From Alphaproteobacteria bacterium (GTDB lineage: Bacteria; Pseudomonadota; Alphaproteobacteria; Caulobacterales; Parvularculaceae): 62,848 bases of DNA. A model generated the notes under the pieces. That model did no database searches. It was not told where the DNA came from and worked only from the letters and a program-made list of their open reading frames with translations. Below are positions 60,639 to 62,848 of this stretch, one piece after another. Positions within the stretch are counted from its first letter, which is position 1, and each line of letters opens with the position of its first letter. The stretch lies in assembly GCA_030433215.1 (NCBI GenBank), contig JAUIMC010000009.1, positions 1 through 62,848 on the forward strand, read 5' to 3'. The position numbers and the translations under genes are program-made.

Positions 60639-60740
60639 GTACCTCAAATCGGGGCCAGCCGGTACACTTGGCTACATGAAAAGGCTATAAAAATCTGTCA
60701 AGGAATCGCGTTTACATGACGTGAAACAGGGCGGAAACCA

Positions 60741-61733
60741 ATGAGCGTTCTGGTGACCGGCGGCGCCGGCTATATCGGCGCCCATATGTTGTTGGCGTTG
60801 GAAGACGCCGGCGCGTCTGCTGTCGCGCTCGACAATCTGTCGACGGGCGCGCGCTGGCTTGCGCCCAAATCCGCGCCCTTTGTCGAGGCCGATATCGGCG
60901 ATGCGGACGCGCTCGCGAAGGTCTTCGCGGACCATGAGATCACCGAAGTCATTCACTTCGCCGGTTCGATCCTGGTGCCGGAATCGATCCGTCATCCGCT
61001 AGACTATTACTGGAACAACACGGCGAACACGATCACGCTTTTGAAAGCCTGCGCCGATGCGGGCGTCAAGCGCTTCATCTTTTCGTCGACCGCCGCCGTC
61101 TACGGCACGCCGGAGCGCACGCCGGTCTCCGAAACCGCGCCGATCCACTCCATCACGCCCTACGGCGCCTCCATGGCGATGAGCGAGCGCATCTTGCAGG
61201 ACGCCGCCGCCGCTCACGGCATCTCTTACGTCACCTTGCGCTATTTCAACGTGGCGGGCGCCGATCCGAGGGGCCGCGCCGGGGAAATCGGCAAGCCGAC
61301 CCATCTCATCAAGGCGGCGGCCCAGATCGCGCTCGGCCAGCGCCAGGAAAAACTGCAAATCCACGGCGGCGATTATCCGACCCCGGACGGCAGCGCCATT
61401 CGCGATTACGTACATGTGAGCGATCTCGCCCAGGCGCACCTTGAGGCGCTCGAGCGCCTGCGCGGCGACGGCGGGTCGATCACGCTGAATTGCGGGTATG
61501 GCCGCGGCTATTCCGTTTACGAAGTGGTGGATGCGTTCCGCCGCGTCACTGGCGCGGAGCTTGATTACGAAGTCGGCCCCCGCCGCGCCGGCGACCCGCC
61601 GCAGCTGATCGCCGACAATGCTGCGATCCGCACCGTGCTCGACTGGCGTCCGCGTTATGACGATATCGACTTCATTGTCGAAACCGCGATCGAATGGGAG
61701 CGCCGGCTCGCCGCGCGCGAAAGGACCGATTGA
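60741..61733 (+). CDS. galE: UDP-glucose 4-epimerase homologue (SDR)
   Basis: A 330-residue extended SDR. The NAD fold begins LVTGGAGYIGAHML (4-17), the catalytic Ser/Thr region is FIFSSTAAVYG (112-122), FNVAGADPRGRAGE is the substrate loop, and the C-terminus has PRRAGDPPQLIADN. The expected Y-x-x-x-K active site reads Y141-G-A-S-M145, so Lys is replaced by Met (codon ATG, clear in the DNA). Epimerase activity is therefore in doubt unless the family tolerates it. It overlaps the VanZ-like start by 3 bases (TGATG). Confidence 0.88.
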   Translation: MSVLVTGGAGYIGAHMLLALEDAGASAVALDNLSTGARWLAPKSAPFVEADIGDADALAKVFADHEITEVIHFAGSILVPESIRHPLDYYWNNTANTITLLKACADAGVKRFIFSSTAAVYGTPERTPVSETAPIHSITPYGASMAMSERILQDAAAAHGISYVTLRYFNVAGADPRGRAGEIGKPTHLIKAAAQIALGQRQEKLQIHGGDYPTPDGSAIRDYVHVSDLAQAHLEALERLRGDGGSITLNCGYGRGYSVYEVVDAFRRVTGAELDYEVGPRRAGDPPQLIADNAAIRTVLDWRPRYDDIDFIVETAIEWERRLAARERTD

Positions 61734-62146
61734 TGCGCCTTTCCCTGTGGGCGGCGCGGGTCTTGTTTTTCTTCCTCTTCGCCCTCGTCACCTTCCTGAC
61801 CTTGACGCCTGATCCTGAAAACACCGAGCCTGGTTTCGTGGTGACGCGGTGGATTTCGGCGAAGCTGTTCGGCAGCGAGTCCTTCGCCGACAAGGTCGCG
61901 CATTTTCTCGGCTATGGGGCGCTCGGGGCCAGCGTTTTCTGGGCCGATCTGAAGCTTTTCTCGCGCCGCTTGGGGGCGGGCGCGGCGCTCTGCGTTTACG
62001 GCGTTCTCTTGGAAGTTTTGCAAGGGCTCGGCGGCGTGCGCAGTCCGGAAGTCGCCGACGCCGTCTGCAACATGCTGGGCGCCGCGGCGGGGCTCGGCGG
62101 CGCTTGCATTCTGTCTCACCTTGTTGGCGGACGGCGTTCGGGCTGA
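61733..62146 (+). CDS. VanZ-like membrane protein
   Basis: A 137-residue protein with four hydrophobic segments and the VanZ-family signature FADKVAHFLGYGALGASVFW (residues 47-66), then YGVLLEVLQGLGGVRSPEVADA, where a G-x-x-x-E-x-x-Q motif lies. Function of the family outside teicoplanin resistance is unknown. ATG 61733 shares bases with the galE stop; an in-frame ATG at 61694 lies inside galE. Confidence 0.88.
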   Translation: MRLSLWAARVLFFFLFALVTFLTLTPDPENTEPGFVVTRWISAKLFGSESFADKVAHFLGYGALGASVFWADLKLFSRRLGAGAALCVYGVLLEVLQGLGGVRSPEVADAVCNMLGAAAGLGGACILSHLVGGRRSG

Positions 62147-62155
62147 GTGCGAAAA

Positions 62156-62203
62156 GGCGCCGCCGGACAGTCAGTGTTGGGGGGTGTCTGTCCGGACGGC
62201 GCC
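62156..62203 (-). terminator. large hairpin terminator at the convergent junction
   Basis: GGCGCCGCCGGACAG (62156-62170) pairs with CTGTCCGGACGGCGCC (62188-62203) with one bulge, loop 17 bases. On the minus strand it is followed by TTTTCG. It serves the small minus-strand frame at 62230-62319 and possibly the VanZ-like gene. Confidence 0.8.
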
Positions 62204-62229
62204 TTCGGGGACGCTGCGATAACGGGCGG

Positions 62230-62319
62230 CTACGCCAAAGAAGCGTAGGCGTATGCCGCCGGATAACTCGCAGCGACCACAAGAACGCAAGTGTTGATGA
62301 TTGTGATCAGGCGGGCCAT
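62230..62319 (-). CDS. 29-residue hydrophobic small protein (candidate)
   Basis: On the minus strand, GGAGAGAGACCC precedes ATG 62319 by 4-11 bases. The frame reads MARLITIINTCVLVVAASY, then PAAYAYASLA, and stops at 62230. It is a single hydrophobic helix with one basic residue near the start, so a small membrane protein or a bare signal-like peptide. A clear terminator follows. The 158 bases between it and the DUF4105 gene presumably hold its promoter. Confidence 0.5.
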   Translation of the reverse strand: MARLITIINTCVLVVAASYPAAYAYASLA

Positions 62320-62478
62320 GGGTCTCTCTCCGTGTCTCGTTGGAAACGGGAAATAAGCGCGACATGTTTGAAAGGGAAGATCGCCGGGCCGCCGCTCGCC
62401 GCAGGAAAAATGCATTTCGCCGTATTGCATTCGCGCGATGTCGGTTCGTCGCGCGCGCCGCTCTTTTCGGCGCGGGTC

Positions 62479-62848
62479 TTAAGGCGCGAGGTGGTTTCGG
62501 CCTGTGAACTTTTCGCGCCAGAGACCGGAAAACCCATCAGCGGAAGCGCCGGCGGCGGCGTTGACAGCATCGCTTGCCGCAGCTTGCGCCTTGACGGTTT
62601 CAAAGGATGCGTTCTCATCGCCGAGAAATCCCAGCGCATGAAGACGCTCGGCGGCATGGCCCGTCAGCACATGGGAGTAATGCCAGGGCAATGTTCTGGG
62701 CAGGGCGTCGTTCACGGCTTTGACCAGTTCATTGGTGCAGTTCGACGTAATCGTGTTGTAAAACCGGGGCTGTTCGGCCAGCGCGTTGGTGCGCGCAATG
62801 AAATGGCCGAGAATGGCGCGCGCCGCTGGTAGGTCGACCTTGAGGCGG
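62479..62848 (-). CDS. DUF4105 (Lnb N-terminal periplasmic domain) protein, C-terminal part
   Basis: The minus strand is open from the right edge of the window to a stop at 62479. The peptide includes ARTNALAEQPRFYNTITSNC, TNELVKAVNDALP and TLPWHYSHVLTGHAAERLHA, the Y-N-x-I-x-x-N-C-T and P-x-x-Y-x-x-x-L signature of DUF4105/Lnb-type periplasmic proteins. The catalytic-type Cys of this Cys-containing family (NC) is present. The tail is Ala-rich and soluble. The 5' part lies outside the window, so start and size are unknown. Confidence 0.85.
   Translation of the reverse strand, partial: RLKVDLPAARAILGHFIARTNALAEQPRFYNTITSNCTNELVKAVNDALPRTLPWHYSHVLTGHAAERLHALGFLGDENASFETVKAQAAASDAVNAAAGASADGFSGLWREKFTGRNHLAP

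Overview
The window reads as chromosome of a high-GC alphaproteobacterium, most plausibly a marine Parvularculaceae/Hyphomonadaceae-type lineage. That placement is an inference from gene content: an IalB-family secreted protein, a Usg protein, a glutathione reductase, a TonB-dependent receptor with a catecholate/carotenoid-type plug, a deoxyhypusine-synthase-like polyamine enzyme beside ornithine decarboxylase, and a VPLPA-CTERM-type sorting tail. There is no rRNA or CRISPR array. Two tRNAs are present, Ser(CGA) on the minus strand and Val(CAC) on the plus strand.

Layout. Bases 1-343 are the edge of an integrated element: the first 34 codons of a tyrosine integrase run off the left end, 12-bp direct repeats lie upstream of it, and the tRNA-Ser 3' end faces it. 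Bases 600-16900 are core metabolism: PEP carboxylase-like protein, tdk-dapF, a GT2 polysaccharide synthase with an outer-membrane barrel, acnA, IalB, glmU-rpiA-hypothetical-gor and gph. Bases 16900-22300 hold regulators: an XRE/S24-like repressor and two divergent multidomain histidine kinases. Bases 22650-29300 hold two tandem secreted proteins built from one repeated domain, a TonB receptor, and small membrane proteins. Bases 29300-35000 hold DUF423, a Tll0287-like haem protein, a glycosyltransferase, an FKBP and several lipoproteins.

Bases 35138-37805 are a clearly foreign, low-GC two-gene cassette: a catalytically intact Ser/Thr protein kinase and a TPR-type helical-repeat protein. It begins 18 bases after the stop codon of nrdA, in the same direction, so it is placed to be transcribed from the nrdA promoter, which carries a recognisable pair of NrdR boxes. 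This is my best candidate for an undescribed system.

Bases 40000-50500 carry membrane proteins, a thioesterase, the ABC-F protein Uup, an HTH protein, an HSL-type esterase, and a polyamine pair (ornithine decarboxylase with a structured speF-like leader, and a deoxyhypusine-synthase-like enzyme). Bases 51690-54440 are a tight four-gene lipid operon: a CDP-alcohol phosphotransferase with altered metal ligands, a CdsA-like enzyme, a PlsC-like acyltransferase and a membrane protein. The right end has a two-domain FKBP lipoprotein, a histone-H1-like protein, argE, a MAPEG protein, a C-methyltransferase-like protein, a phosphatase, a galE homologue lacking the SDR lysine, a VanZ-like protein, and a partial DUF4105 protein. 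Two 29-residue hydrophobic reading frames with strong ribosome binding sites (29220 and 62319) are worth noting.
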